From: Verrucomicrobiota bacterium
GTDB taxonomy: Bacteria > Verrucomicrobiota > Verrucomicrobiia > Verrucomicrobiales > Verrucomicrobiaceae
Length of the DNA: 64,000 bases
Reading direction: 5' to 3'
NCBI GenBank assembly: GCA_017301975.1
Contig: JAFLEI010000024.1
Span: 1-64,000, forward strand
Shown here: positions 25,701 to 35,495 of the stretch, in pieces
Layout: each line of letters begins with the position of its first letter
Numbering within the stretch: position 1 is the first letter of the stretch
Notes under the pieces: model-generated
The model's input: only the letters and a program-made list of their open reading frames with translations
Databases searched by the model: none
Told to the model about the DNA's origin: nothing
Made by a program: the position numbers and the translations under genes

Positions 25701-28142
25701 ATGACTCGTTTCGTTTTCAGCCTCTCCACCCTCCTTCTTGTCACCTCTGGCCTGCCCCGCGTCGTCTGGGCAGCCGAGCCGTTTGACGCCTTCCTGCAGA
25801 AGCACTGCATTAGCTGTCATGGCCCCGATAAGGAAAAAGGAGATCTCCGGATCGACCAGCTCTCGCGTGATTTCAAACTGGGCGCCGACACGCATCACTG
25901 GGCGGAGATGATCGAGCAGGTAAATTCCGGCGAAATGCCGCCCAAGAAGGAAAAGCAGCCGACGCAGGAGGAGATCGCACTGTTTGTGACGAGTCTGGAT
26001 GCGCACATCAAAGAAGGCCGTGCGGCGCGCATGGCGGCCCGGCCAGCGGTCGCCCTTTACCGGCTGAGCCGGAAGGAGTATCAAAACACCGTCTATGATC
26101 TTCTCGGCGTACGCTATGATCCGGCCAAGCCCGGGGAGCTGAATGAAGACACCCTGTGGCATGGCTTCGAGCGCATCGGCTCGGAGCTTTCGCTCTCGCC
26201 TTCTCATGTAGACCGCTATTACCGCGCCGCTGAACTCGTGCTTGACCGCGCCTTCACCGCCGCCTCGGCCGAGGCTCGCAAAGTCCACAAGACCGCCGCC
26301 GAAATTCGCTACAACGGCGGCAAGGATCAGCAGGCGGCGCTGGACCGCTTTGGCATCAAGCGCCCGCTGCGCTACCTCATGTTTCCCGGCAACACTCAGA
26401 ATGCGCTCTCCCCCAACTGGTTCGGCAAGACCGGGCCGGAGCACAGCGGTCTCTACAAGCTCCGCATCCAGGCCAGCGGCATCCGCCCGCTCGGCGGTCA
26501 GACAGCCCATCTGAGCATCGGCAAACGCACGGGCGAAGAAACGGTGGATGGCATGGTCGAGTTCGACATCACGGCGACGGAGGACAAACCGCAGGTGTAT
26601 GAGTTTGAGGTGTTTCTTGAGATGCCCGCAACGCTGGACTTCTGCGTGGTCGCCACGGATGTCGTGGATCGTCGGCAGGGTGCCGCCTTCCGCAATGCGC
26701 TCAGCAGCAGAGGCGGCTACGTTTTCACCCACAGCAGCGAAACCACCCTCCTGAATCCGAACGCGCCGCAGATGTTTGATGACAAAGGCAACGGCCTTTT
26801 CTCCACCGTGCTGCTCGACTGGATCGAATGGGAAGGCCCGCTCGTTTCTGACTCAGAAAAGGCACGGCGCAAAGACGTAGTGCCGCCTGATGATGCGACG
26901 CCCGAAGTGGTCGCTTCACATTTGCAGCGCTTCGCCGAACGCGCCTGGCGTCGCCCGGTGAAAACGGAAGAGCTGGCGGAATATCTGAAATCCTACAGCG
27001 AAGAACGCGCGGCAGGCGAAAAGATGGCCGATGCCTATCGTGTCGCCTTGCAGGGCGTGCTGACTTCCCGGCACTTCATCTACATCGTCGAGGGCGACAC
27101 CGTGGCCCGTGAGCAGCTCACCGACGCGGAACTCGCCACGAGGCTTTCCTACCTCCTCTGGAGCTCGATGCCCGACAGCGTCCTCTTTGCCTCAGCCAAA
27201 AGCGGCGCGCTGAAAGGCGATGCCCTCGCCAAAGAAGTGGACCGCATGCTCGCAGACACCAAGTCCAGCCGCTTCATCGACGACTTCGCGCGGCAGTGGC
27301 TGCAACTGAACCGCGTGGGCATGTTCCCACCGGACAAAAAGCTCTACCCTGCCTATGATGCCTGGCTGGAGGAAAGCATGCGCTCAGAGCCCGTGGAGTT
27401 CTTCCGCGAGATGTACGCCAAGAATCTGTCTCTCGACAGTTTCATCGATTCACAGTGGACCATGGCCAATGCCCGGCTCTGCGAATTCTACGGATTGCCC
27501 GAGCCCAAGTCCGGCGCGTTTCAACGCGTGTCATTGAAGCCCGAAGACCGTCGCGGCGGACTCCTCACGATGGGTGCCGTGCTCGGCCTGACCTCCGATG
27601 GCACCCGCCATCGTCCCGTGCATCGCGGCGTGTGGCTCAGCGAGGTCGTCCTCGGCAAGCCGCCGCCCCCGCCCCCGGCGAACGTGCCCGCAATCGAGCC
27701 CCCGACAGCTCAAAGCCCCAAGGCCACCCTCCGCGAGAAACTCGAAGCCCACCGCGCCGATGCGAACTGCGCCGCCTGCCACGCCAAGATCGATCCGCTC
27801 GGCCTCGCCTGGGACAACTACGATGCCATCGGCCAGTGGCGCACCCATGAAAAAGTCGCCGCCGGTGTCGGTGCAGACCCCGTGATCAATCCCGCCGGTA
27901 CCATGCCCGACGGCCGCGCCTTCAAAGACGCCACCGAATTCAAACGCCTCCTCCTCGAAGACCGCGATGAAGTCGCCCTCGCCTTCATCGAGCACCTATG
28001 CACCTATGCCCTCCGCCGCGCCCTCTCCTTTGACGACCAAGACGACCTCAAAGCCATCCAGGCCGAAGCCAAGAAAAACGGCTACCGCATCAAAGACACC
28101 GTCCGCGCCGTGGCGCTGTCCGACCTCATCCGCAAACGCTGA
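25701..28142 (+). CDS. Exported PVC-type cytochrome c protein (DUF1587/1592/1588/1585)
   Basis: 813 residues. A signal peptide (to about residue 25) precedes a planctomycete-type cytochrome c domain with CISCH (C36, C39, H40). The order then follows the family: DUF1587 (about 110-175), a carbohydrate-binding-like stretch, DUF1595/1592 (about 410-570), DUF1588, and DUF1585 at the end. A second heme motif CAACH lies near residue 692. The family is found in Planctomycetes and Verrucomicrobia and is nearly always paired with a DUF1552 gene, as here. Probably an exported redox enzyme acting on carbohydrates or other polymers; the reaction is not established. Confidence 0.92.
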   Translation: MTRFVFSLSTLLLVTSGLPRVVWAAEPFDAFLQKHCISCHGPDKEKGDLRIDQLSRDFKLGADTHHWAEMIEQVNSGEMPPKKEKQPTQEEIALFVTSLDAHIKEGRAARMAARPAVALYRLSRKEYQNTVYDLLGVRYDPAKPGELNEDTLWHGFERIGSELSLSPSHVDRYYRAAELVLDRAFTAASAEARKVHKTAAEIRYNGGKDQQAALDRFGIKRPLRYLMFPGNTQNALSPNWFGKTGPEHSGLYKLRIQASGIRPLGGQTAHLSIGKRTGEETVDGMVEFDITATEDKPQVYEFEVFLEMPATLDFCVVATDVVDRRQGAAFRNALSSRGGYVFTHSSETTLLNPNAPQMFDDKGNGLFSTVLLDWIEWEGPLVSDSEKARRKDVVPPDDATPEVVASHLQRFAERAWRRPVKTEELAEYLKSYSEERAAGEKMADAYRVALQGVLTSRHFIYIVEGDTVAREQLTDAELATRLSYLLWSSMPDSVLFASAKSGALKGDALAKEVDRMLADTKSSRFIDDFARQWLQLNRVGMFPPDKKLYPAYDAWLEESMRSEPVEFFREMYAKNLSLDSFIDSQWTMANARLCEFYGLPEPKSGAFQRVSLKPEDRRGGLLTMGAVLGLTSDGTRHRPVHRGVWLSEVVLGKPPPPPPANVPAIEPPTAQSPKATLREKLEAHRADANCAACHAKIDPLGLAWDNYDAIGQWRTHEKVAAGVGADPVINPAGTMPDGRAFKDATEFKRLLLEDRDEVALAFIEHLCTYALRRALSFDDQDDLKAIQAEAKKNGYRIKDTVRAVALSDLIRKR

Positions 28143-28172
28143 ACAAAACACCATCACGCCACCATTTATTTT

Positions 28173-29555
28173 ATGAGCAACTACCTCTCCCAAAACTGGC
28201 TGATGGATCGCCGCCACGCTCTCAAGGCGCTGGGCTCCTTCATCTCTCTCCCCCTGCTTGAGTGCATGGTGCCGCTTAAAGCGGCAGCGGCGGAAAAGAT
28301 CACAGCCACGCCCAAGCGCAGCGCCTTCATCTACCTCGCCAATGGCGTTCACTCGCTGAACTACCAGATCACCACACCTGGCAAAGACTACAAGTTCTCG
28401 CGGTCACTCATGCCTCTGGAAAAGCACCGCGACGTCATCACCCCCATCAGCGGGCTTCATCATCCCGGAGCTCTGAGCCATCATCACAACTGCATCTCCG
28501 TCTGGCTCACCGGCGGCAAGCTCGGCCCGTCTGACCGCAACACCATCTCGGTGGACCAGAAGATGGCCGAAGTCTCCGCGCCGCACACGCGTTACCCCTC
28601 CATGGAGGTCGCCATCACGCAGGACTCCCTCGCATGGACGGCAGACGGCGTGCGCCTGCCCGCGATGCGCCGTTGCAGCGAAATCTTCGCCTCCCTCTTT
28701 GAAGAACCCAAAGGCGGCAAAGCAGTGCAGCGCAGAGCCTTGCGCCGCAAAGGCAGCGTGCTGGACGCCAACCTTGCGGAAGTACGCCAGCTCGAAAAGA
28801 AGATGGGCTCGGCCGACAAGGGCCGCCTGGAGCAGTACCTCACCTCTGTGCGTGAGGCGGAAATCCGCACGCGCAGGGCCGATGCCTGGCTGGACACTCC
28901 CCTGCCCGCCATCTCCGAGGAAGATCGCAAGCGCACCAACCGCGACATCGCCGCCACCAAGGCGGGCGATTACTTCCGCACCGTCTATGACCTCATGGTG
29001 CTCGCCTTCCAGACGGATGTCACACGCGTGGCCACCTTCAGCCTCGGCGGCGAGGGCGATGCCATCTCCATTCCTGAGATAGGCATCACCGAGTCGCGCC
29101 ATCAGCTCAGTCACCATGGCGGCGATTTCGGCTACATGGAAAAGCTCACCAATTACGACACATTCGCCATCGAACAGTTCGGCTACTTCCTCACCCGCCT
29201 CGCAGAGACGAAGGACCTCAGTGGCAAGCCCCTCCTCGGCACCACCATGGCCCTCTTCGGCAGCGGCATGTCCTACGGCCACAGCCATGGCAATGCCAAC
29301 CTCCCGCTGGTCTTCGCCGGCGGCACCGACCTCGGCCTCAAGCACGGCAGCCATCTCGACTTCAACAAAAAAGGCGCAGGCTTCCAGGGCTACGCACTCG
29401 GCGCAGACGGCGCACTCACCACCGCCCACTACCAGCTTTGCAGCCGCCCGGCCAACTCCGACGCCCACATGAGCAATCTCCTCCTCCTCATGGCCCAGCG
29501 CTTCGGCGTGGAGATCGACCAGTTCGGCGACAGCAATCAAGTGATCGCGCTATAA
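28173..29555 (+). CDS. DUF1552 family exported protein
   Basis: 460 residues. A Tat-like signal (MDRRHALKALGSFISLPLL) follows a short N-terminal extension. The body matches DUF1552, with FIYLANGVH near residue 50 and SGLHHPGALSHHHNCISVWLTG (in part) near 95-110; several His residues suggest metal binding. Structural resemblance to alkaline-phosphatase-type folds is reported for the wider DUF1501/1552 group, but activity is unknown. It starts 30 bases after the cytochrome gene, and its stop overlaps the next ATG (TAATG), so all three genes likely share a transcript. Confidence 0.9.
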   Translation: MSNYLSQNWLMDRRHALKALGSFISLPLLECMVPLKAAAAEKITATPKRSAFIYLANGVHSLNYQITTPGKDYKFSRSLMPLEKHRDVITPISGLHHPGALSHHHNCISVWLTGGKLGPSDRNTISVDQKMAEVSAPHTRYPSMEVAITQDSLAWTADGVRLPAMRRCSEIFASLFEEPKGGKAVQRRALRRKGSVLDANLAEVRQLEKKMGSADKGRLEQYLTSVREAEIRTRRADAWLDTPLPAISEEDRKRTNRDIAATKAGDYFRTVYDLMVLAFQTDVTRVATFSLGGEGDAISIPEIGITESRHQLSHHGGDFGYMEKLTNYDTFAIEQFGYFLTRLAETKDLSGKPLLGTTMALFGSGMSYGHSHGNANLPLVFAGGTDLGLKHGSHLDFNKKGAGFQGYALGADGALTTAHYQLCSRPANSDAHMSNLLLLMAQRFGVEIDQFGDSNQVIAL

Positions 29556-30820
29556 TGAAACACTTCCTTCTCGTTCTGGGCACCTCGTTCCTCGTTCTCG
29601 GTTCATGCGCCGCATCAGCGGAGGACGCCCCCTTCCGCCCCGAGGCGGGCAAGTTCCCAACTGTGGAAAAAGCCCACACCTACCGCGGTGAGCTTGTCTT
29701 CGTGGATCACGCCACCCGCCGCGGCAGCCTTCGCGTACAGGGCTCCGGCATGTTTTTCCGCAATGATCCCCACCCCTTCGCCATGCTGCCTTATGGTATG
29801 GTCCGGTATCACGGCGCACCGGCGGATCTGCGGGACATCCCCCTCGGCACCGTGCTGCACGTCCGCGCCTACCTCCCACCGGACCCCAAGCTCTCATCCG
29901 TGCCAGTGCTGCCGGTCAACAACAAGACCCTCGACGCCAACCACAATCGCGGCGCCGGCATCGCCCCTGCCGAGAACCACATCCTCCTCCTCGAAGACGA
30001 GCTCAGCCACTGCCTGCGCGAGGGCCTGGTCTGGAGACTCAAGGACCTCGACATCAAAAACCACGAGGGGATGATCATCGCCACCTGCGAGCCGAAACAA
30101 GGCGGCGACACCAAGGCTGCCGAGGAAAAACTGACCTTCGATGCCGCCACCCGCGTCTGGCGCGGCAAAGAAGCCCTCACCATCGAGGACCTCGTCGCCG
30201 AAGGCATCTGGCCTGCGGAAGGAAAGAAATCCCTCGCCGGTCAGGCCGTGCAGCTCGGCATCTGCTGGAAGCCCACCCCCGATGGCATCTTCACCCGCTT
30301 TCACATCTCGGACATCTGGCTGGACGATGCCTCATTGCAGCGCAGCGCCCACCAGCAAACCGAAACGCACAAGGCCTTCATCCGCAGCCGCTGGATGCCT
30401 GCTTCCATCGACGCCGTCGAGTACGGCAAGTTCGGCCGCGCCACCGTCACCGCCACCCTCTTCGGCGGCATGGACGCCGCCCTCTACGCCGATTTCACGA
30501 AAGGCAGTGGTGCCATGATGAACGCGGTCGAGAACACCTTGAAGCACACCCACGGTGCCTACGGCCCCGGCCACATGGCCTCGCGCGGCACGCTTCAGGA
30601 GGTCATCAAGACACCGGGAGAAGCCCCTCTCGGCAGCAGCGGCATCCAGATCACTTTTGAGACCGACCTCATCATTGAAGGCATTCGCCCCGGCAGGACC
30701 GTGCGCGTCCGCCCCAGCGTCTGGCCCCTCGTCAACGTGCCCCGCGAAGAATACCTCAACGACGGCTCCACCAGCGTTGACGAGCGCTTCCCCACCCCGG
30801 CCATCTTCACAAAATACTGA
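29555..30820 (+). CDS. Exported protein of unknown function, tandem copy 1
   Basis: 421 residues. Signal peptide MKHFLLVLGTSFLVLGS with possible lipid attachment at the following Cys (SCA). Mature protein starts near EDAPFRPEAGKFP. It is a paralogue of the next gene over its whole length (shared RNDPHPFAMLPYG, YHGAPADLRDIPLG, VEYGKFGRATVTATLFGGMD). No domain recognised; the pattern of short beta strands suggests a beta-rich periplasmic protein. The ATG overlaps the DUF1552 stop by one base. Confidence 0.85.
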   Translation: MKHFLLVLGTSFLVLGSCAASAEDAPFRPEAGKFPTVEKAHTYRGELVFVDHATRRGSLRVQGSGMFFRNDPHPFAMLPYGMVRYHGAPADLRDIPLGTVLHVRAYLPPDPKLSSVPVLPVNNKTLDANHNRGAGIAPAENHILLLEDELSHCLREGLVWRLKDLDIKNHEGMIIATCEPKQGGDTKAAEEKLTFDAATRVWRGKEALTIEDLVAEGIWPAEGKKSLAGQAVQLGICWKPTPDGIFTRFHISDIWLDDASLQRSAHQQTETHKAFIRSRWMPASIDAVEYGKFGRATVTATLFGGMDAALYADFTKGSGAMMNAVENTLKHTHGAYGPGHMASRGTLQEVIKTPGEAPLGSSGIQITFETDLIIEGIRPGRTVRVRPSVWPLVNVPREEYLNDGSTSVDERFPTPAIFTKY

Positions 30821-30842
30821 AGCGGCACGAAGCATCCCAGAC

Positions 30843-32108
30843 ATGAGATTTGTCGCCCCCCTCCTCACCGCCCTCGGGTGCGTGCTCACCTCCGCCGTCC
30901 CTGCCGCAGATGAGCCCTTCCGGCCAGAGGCGGGCAAGTTTCCCCCTTTGGAAAAAGCCCACGCCTACCGGGGTGAGCTGGTGTTTGTGGACCATGCCAA
31001 CCGTCGCGGCAGCATTCGAGTGGCGGGCCAGGGCGTGTTTCGCCGGAACGATCCCCATCCCTTCGCCATGCTGCCTTATGGCAGGGTCTACTATCACGGC
31101 GCACCGGCGGATCTTCGAGATATTCCACTCGGCACATTAATGCATGTCCGGGCTTACCTTCCCCCGGACCCCAAGACCTCCGCCGTACCCGTGCTGCCGT
31201 TCAACAACAAGGAGAAAGACGCCAATCACAGCCGTGGCATCGGCATTGCCCCTGCTGAGAACCACGTCATCCTCCTCGAAGACGAACCCAGCCACTGCCA
31301 GCGCGAGAGCTTGGTCTGGAAACTCAAAGAACTCGACCTCAAAAACAACGAAGGAACAATCACAGCCTGCCGCGAAGCCAAGGCAGGCGCAGACGGCAAA
31401 GCCGCCGATGAAACGCTGACCTTCGACGCCGCCACCCGTATCTGGCGTGGTCGCGAATGCCTCGCACCCGCAGACCTCATCGCCGAGGGCCTTTGGCCCG
31501 CCAGCGGCAAGAAATCGCTCGGCAGCCAGTCCGTCCTGCTCGGCCTCATGTGGAAGCCCACGCCAGGCGCTGTGTTCACCCGCTTCCACATCTCGGACAT
31601 CTGGCTGGACGATGCTGCCACGCAGCGCGCCGCACAAAGCCAGACCGAGACGCACAAGACCTTTATCCGCAGCCGCTGGATGCCCGCTTGGGTGGATGCC
31701 GTCGAGTACGGCAAGTTTGGCCGTGCGACCGTGACCGCGACCCTCTTCGGCGGCATGGACGCCAGCCTCTACGCCGATTTTCAGAAACGCAGCCAGGTGC
31801 TGGTGAACGGGGCCGAGAACACCCTGAAACACACCGAAGGCGGCACCGCCGGCCCCTCTCAAATGGCAGCACGTGGCGCCATCCTCGACGTCACAAAACT
31901 GCCCGGAGACGCCCCTCTCGGCAGCAGCGGCATCCAGATCCGTTTTGAGACCGACCTCATCACCGAAGGCCTCCGCCCCACCCGCATCATCCGCATCCGC
32001 CCCGCAGCCTGGCCCGATGTCCACCTGCCCCGTGAAGAGTACCTCGACAGCGGAAACTTCAGCCTCGAAGACCGCTTCCCCACACCCTCCATCTTCCCCA
32101 AGTATTAG
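30843..32108 (+). CDS. Exported protein of unknown function, tandem copy 2
   Basis: 421 residues, exactly the length of the preceding copy and highly similar to it throughout (for example EKAHAYRGELVFVDHANRRG against EKAHTYRGELVFVDHATRRG). Signal peptide to about residue 22 (LTSAVPAAD). The ATG at 30843 is 22 bases after the first copy; the frame is open far upstream, but only through out-of-frame coding sequence of copy 1. Likely the last gene of the cytochrome-DUF1552 operon. Confidence 0.85.
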   Translation: MRFVAPLLTALGCVLTSAVPAADEPFRPEAGKFPPLEKAHAYRGELVFVDHANRRGSIRVAGQGVFRRNDPHPFAMLPYGRVYYHGAPADLRDIPLGTLMHVRAYLPPDPKTSAVPVLPFNNKEKDANHSRGIGIAPAENHVILLEDEPSHCQRESLVWKLKELDLKNNEGTITACREAKAGADGKAADETLTFDAATRIWRGRECLAPADLIAEGLWPASGKKSLGSQSVLLGLMWKPTPGAVFTRFHISDIWLDDAATQRAAQSQTETHKTFIRSRWMPAWVDAVEYGKFGRATVTATLFGGMDASLYADFQKRSQVLVNGAENTLKHTEGGTAGPSQMAARGAILDVTKLPGDAPLGSSGIQIRFETDLITEGLRPTRIIRIRPAAWPDVHLPREEYLDSGNFSLEDRFPTPSIFPKY

Positions 32109-32527
32109 TTCTACATGGTTAGACTTGATCGTCAGGCATGTTGCCTTCGGCTGACGTCTCAGCGCCGCATAGTAGCCTTGTTCCTGTGGAACAAGGAACG
32201 CTCCACCTCCCCCCGGACGCTTAGCAAGGTAGAATTAGAGCCGTGTTTGAAACGCCTGGACAGATCTTCCACCACCTCACGCAAACTTCCCCCTCATTCG
32301 TCTCTCCCTCCGAAAGCCCGTAGGGCTGGCACAACCGTAGCCGGGGGCGCCAGCCCCCGGAACAAGCCCACACCTTCCAAATCCCGTGGAACCGCGTAGC
32401 GGTGACACAAACCGCCACCCGCCCCCAACCGCACAAGCCACATCAATCCGCCAGCCTCTGAATGCTTTTATGCTGGCGTCTTACCCACCGAACTTCTAGC
32501 GTACTCCTTGCCACCCATTTCCAAACC
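32109..32527 (+). repeat. Intergenic region with REP-like hairpins
   Basis: No gene is supported. Perfect hairpins: CCTTGTTCC-TGT-GGAACAAGG (32176-32196) and CCGGGGGC-GCCA-GCCCCCGG (32341-32360). The second is directly preceded by GTAG, and similar units follow (CCCGTAGGGCTGGCAC before it, GTGGAACCGCGTAGCGGTGACAC after it). GTAG/GTGG at the foot of a palindrome is the hallmark of REP elements mobilised by RAYT transposases. No transposase is present here. Confidence 0.55.
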
Positions 32528-33967
32528 ATGACCACACCCGAAAACGCCCCCAGCCCGACTCGCCGCAGTTTCGTCAAAAAGTCCCTCGCCGCAGGCCTTG
32601 GCTTCAACTTCATCCCCGCCTACCTCACCAGCGCACGCGCGGCGGACAATCCCAAACTGCCGCCCAGCAAGCGCGTCAATCTGGGCTGCATCGGCCTTGG
32701 CGGCCGTGCCGGCAGCGTCATCCCCGGCCTCACCGAAGGCGGCGCAGCTGTCCCAGTGGCCTTTACCGATGTTGATTTCATCACTGCCAAGAGCGCGGAC
32801 AAGAACCTGAAGGCCTTCCCCGACGTCAAGCGCTTCACCGACTTCCGCGAGATGCTCGACAAAATGGGCAACGACATCGACGCCGTCAGCGTCGTCACCC
32901 CGGACCACACCCACTTCACCGCCGCCATACACGCCATGGCACGCGGCAAGCACGTCTACGTGGAGAAGCCCCTCACCCACACCTTTGAAGAAGCCGAGAT
33001 CCTCATGCGCGCGGAGAAAAAATTCAAGGTCGTCACCCAGATGGGTAATCAGGGCCACACCTCCGCCGGAGCCGAGCAGTTCAAGCAGATGCTCGCCGCC
33101 GGCATCGTCGATGACATCGTCAAGATCGACGCCTGGAAGTCTCCCTCGCTGTGGTTCATGAACGCCGCCGAGCGCGCACTCGTCAAAGGCTATCCGACCG
33201 AGGAGCCAAAGCCCGAGTCGCTCAACTGGGACCTCTGGTGCGGTCCGCAGGAGGTCAAGCCTTTCAGTAAGATGTATCACCCCTTCAACTGGCGCGGCTT
33301 CCACCTCTACGGCGGCGGCATGTTTGGCGACTGGGGCGCTCATATCATCGACTTCGCCCATCACCACCTCAAGCTCGGCCTGCCCACGCGCATCACGCCC
33401 ATTGCGCTCGCCGACTACAATCAGATCGCCTATCCGCTGAGCTCCGACATCCGCTTTGAATTCCCTGAGCGCGGCGAGAAACTGCCCGCCGTGGAGCTGC
33501 ACTGGAAAGCCGGCGGCGACACCAAGATCGACCTCGCGGAAAAATTCCTCGATCGCGACTCGGACGGCAAATTGATGACACCAAACCTCGGCGGCGCCGG
33601 CTCCCTGCTCTATCGAAAACAGGACGACTACATCGTGCAGCGCGGCTCCCATGACCGCCATTCCATCGTGTATCCACGCGCCAAGATGGTCGAGTTCAAG
33701 GACGCCATGGCCCTTCATCCGCCAAAGTACAATCACTTCCAGAGCTTCGTCCAGGCCTGCATGGGAAATGGCAGCACCGAGTCTCCCTTCAGCATCGGCG
33801 GCGCGCTCACCCAGGTGCTGAACCTCGGCACCATCGCCGAGTATCTGAACGTCGAACTGCAGTTCGACCCCGCCACCAAGCGCTTCATCAACAACGACGC
33901 CGCCAACGCCCGCCTCTCCGGCCCCGCCCCCCGCGCCGAGTGGGCCGACTGCTACAAGCTGGCATAA
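32528..33967 (+). CDS. Tat-exported Gfo/Idh/MocA family oxidoreductase
   Basis: 479 residues. A Tat signal (TRRSFVKKSLAAGLGFNF) begins near residue 12. The Rossmann fold starts at VNLGCIGLGGRAGSV (about residues 53-67) and the family motif HVYVEKPLTHTFEEAE (EKP) is near residue 145. The C-terminal domain has the long bacterial extension typical of Planctomycetes-Verrucomicrobia enzymes. The family uses NAD(P) to oxidise or interconvert sugars and inositols; exported members probably bind the cofactor tightly. The ATG at 32528 is the first with the Tat signal in place. Substrate unknown. Confidence 0.92.
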   Translation: MTTPENAPSPTRRSFVKKSLAAGLGFNFIPAYLTSARAADNPKLPPSKRVNLGCIGLGGRAGSVIPGLTEGGAAVPVAFTDVDFITAKSADKNLKAFPDVKRFTDFREMLDKMGNDIDAVSVVTPDHTHFTAAIHAMARGKHVYVEKPLTHTFEEAEILMRAEKKFKVVTQMGNQGHTSAGAEQFKQMLAAGIVDDIVKIDAWKSPSLWFMNAAERALVKGYPTEEPKPESLNWDLWCGPQEVKPFSKMYHPFNWRGFHLYGGGMFGDWGAHIIDFAHHHLKLGLPTRITPIALADYNQIAYPLSSDIRFEFPERGEKLPAVELHWKAGGDTKIDLAEKFLDRDSDGKLMTPNLGGAGSLLYRKQDDYIVQRGSHDRHSIVYPRAKMVEFKDAMALHPPKYNHFQSFVQACMGNGSTESPFSIGGALTQVLNLGTIAEYLNVELQFDPATKRFINNDAANARLSGPAPRAEWADCYKLA

Positions 33968-33984
33968 ATAAATACTGTGACTCG

Positions 33985-34014
33985 CCTCTGGGCTGCCCCG
34001 TAGCAGTCCAGAGG
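33985..34014 (+). terminator. Hairpin downstream of the oxidoreductase gene
   Basis: CCTCTGG/CCAGAGG with an extended CTGC/GCAG inner stem, 15 bases after the stop codon. No T-run follows, so it may be a processing or rho-dependent end rather than an intrinsic terminator. Confidence 0.4.
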
Positions 34015-34194
34015 ACTCACCGTTCCATAAGCCATGGGATGGCTTTGTGCTGCTTCATCCTCAAAATCTTCAGGCTGGAAGTGAGCCTCTGAAACTTAGG
34101 CAAAAGAGTTTCCAACATCAGGCCGTAACTAGTCGCAGCAGGCACCCGGCATGAAAAGCGTTGCCTGTTCATGCCGCTGCCTCACCCTTCCACC

Positions 34195-34824
34195 ATGATC
34201 CGTTTTCTTCTTCCCGCTCTGGCTTTGGTCATCACCCAGCCAACGCTTTGCGCACAAACCAGCACTGCAGCCCCGGCCTCGGCTGTGGTCGAGAAAGCCC
34301 TCACCGCAGTCGGCGGCAAGGACAAGCTGCTCAAGATTTTCCGCTTCGGGGAGACCTTTCACTTTGGCGACAAACCCGAGCCTCCCGAAGGAAAAAAACG
34401 CACGAGCCGGACTTCCGTTATCGAACTGCCCAATCGCTGGTGGCTTGGCAAGAAGGAACGCGGCGATGAGCCCGCCAAAGAAGATGTGCGTGCATGGTCG
34501 CTCGATCTGCTCGTTGATCCCAAGTCCCAGTTCGAGCCCATCGCAGAGATCACCGACGAGGGCAAGGCCTATGAGGGCGTACAGGTAAGCGGCAGCGTGA
34601 CACCGCCCATGAAGTTTTACTTCGACAAGGAAAGCCACCTCCTTCATCGGCTCGACTGGCGTGGAGACTTCTACCGCTTCGGCGACTGGAAGGAGCACGA
34701 GGGTCTGCGCTACGCCTCAAAGACCATCATCTTCAAGCTCAAGGACGGGAAACCTTGGTTTTACCACGAGATCACCTCCATGGAGCGCCTCGCCAAACTC
34801 CCTGATGAACTGGTGAAACCGTGA
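34195..34824 (+). CDS. Secreted protein of unknown function
   Basis: 209 residues. Signal peptide MIRFLLPALALVITQPTLCA. The mature part starts with a helix (VVEKALTAVGGKDKLLKIF), a pattern often seen at the start of periplasmic LolA-like lipoprotein-sorting folds, followed by beta-rich sequence (SVIELPNRWWLG, KFYFDKESHLLHRLDW). A LolA/LppX-type fold is a guess from this pattern. Start at 34195 chosen for the signal peptide. Confidence 0.7.
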   Translation: MIRFLLPALALVITQPTLCAQTSTAAPASAVVEKALTAVGGKDKLLKIFRFGETFHFGDKPEPPEGKKRTSRTSVIELPNRWWLGKKERGDEPAKEDVRAWSLDLLVDPKSQFEPIAEITDEGKAYEGVQVSGSVTPPMKFYFDKESHLLHRLDWRGDFYRFGDWKEHEGLRYASKTIIFKLKDGKPWFYHEITSMERLAKLPDELVKP

Positions 34825-34950
34825 CAGCCCCGCTCACATACGCATCAGGCAGCAGATTGGAATCCTCAACCGGCTTTGTCTGTCGTCATCGCTGCCCTCG
34901 AATGAGTTGTAGCTCTGCGACCTCGACAGCCACTTTCTTCCTGCGCCGCC

Positions 34951-35448
34951 TTATTTGACTCGATACTTATTCATCCATCGCTTCGCACAGTCCGTCTGCT
35001 CATGGGTTTCCAGGCAGCACTTCCGGCGGGCACGAATCCACTGCACCGGATCGCTGCCAGCGGGGATCAAACCCGCCTTGGCACACCAGGCCACGATGAA
35101 CTGCCCCGTCCGCCCGCAGCCCGCCACGCAGTGCACCACCACAGGCTCGCGCGCGGCATGGTGCGCGTCCATCAGCATCATGAAGCGCTCCATCTGCGCA
35201 TCCGTGGGCACGCCGTAGTCCGGCACATCGATGTGATGGTAGACAAAGTGAGGCGGCACATCCTTGCGGTTGTCAAACTCGCAGCAGTTCACCACCGCAC
35301 GGATGCCGTGCTCGTCATAAAGATCAAACACATACGGATCCGGCCACCACGACGCAGCAATCACCCCCTCCACAATCCAGGTGAAGGGCTCGGTGCGTTC
35401 AGGCTGGCCTCGTTCAGGCCAGTACCAAGGGCGTATAAGTGAGGGCAT
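34951..35448 (-). CDS. Dual-specificity/tyrosine-type protein phosphatase
   Basis: 165 residues. The phosphatase signature HCVAGCGRTG holds the CX5R loop (catalytic C107, R113). An acidic residue in VPDYGVP (D77) is placed where the general acid lies. The family dephosphorylates Tyr/Ser/Thr or non-protein phosphates in the cytoplasm. The ATG at 35448 is used; an in-frame TTG six codons earlier (35466) is possible. It stands alone, so its partner kinase or substrate cannot be inferred. Confidence 0.85.
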   Translation of the reverse strand: MPSLIRPWYWPERGQPERTEPFTWIVEGVIAASWWPDPYVFDLYDEHGIRAVVNCCEFDNRKDVPPHFVYHHIDVPDYGVPTDAQMERFMMLMDAHHAAREPVVVHCVAGCGRTGQFIVAWCAKAGLIPAGSDPVQWIRARRKCCLETHEQTDCAKRWMNKYRVK

Positions 35449-35495
35449 CGAGTTCGGCTTCTTCAAAGTTTGCTACGCTGTGAAGTAGGTATCAC

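Noticed and set aside
28404..29540. 378-codon minus-strand open frame
   Set aside because: Antisense of the DUF1552 gene, Glu/Ala/Val-rich and without domain.
32176..32196. TGTTC...GAACA in the REP-like region as a second LexA box
   Set aside because: The spacer is five bases, not four, no SOS gene follows, and the site is better explained as a REP hairpin stem.
32468..33736. 422-codon minus-strand open frame
   Set aside because: Antisense of the Tat-exported oxidoreductase.
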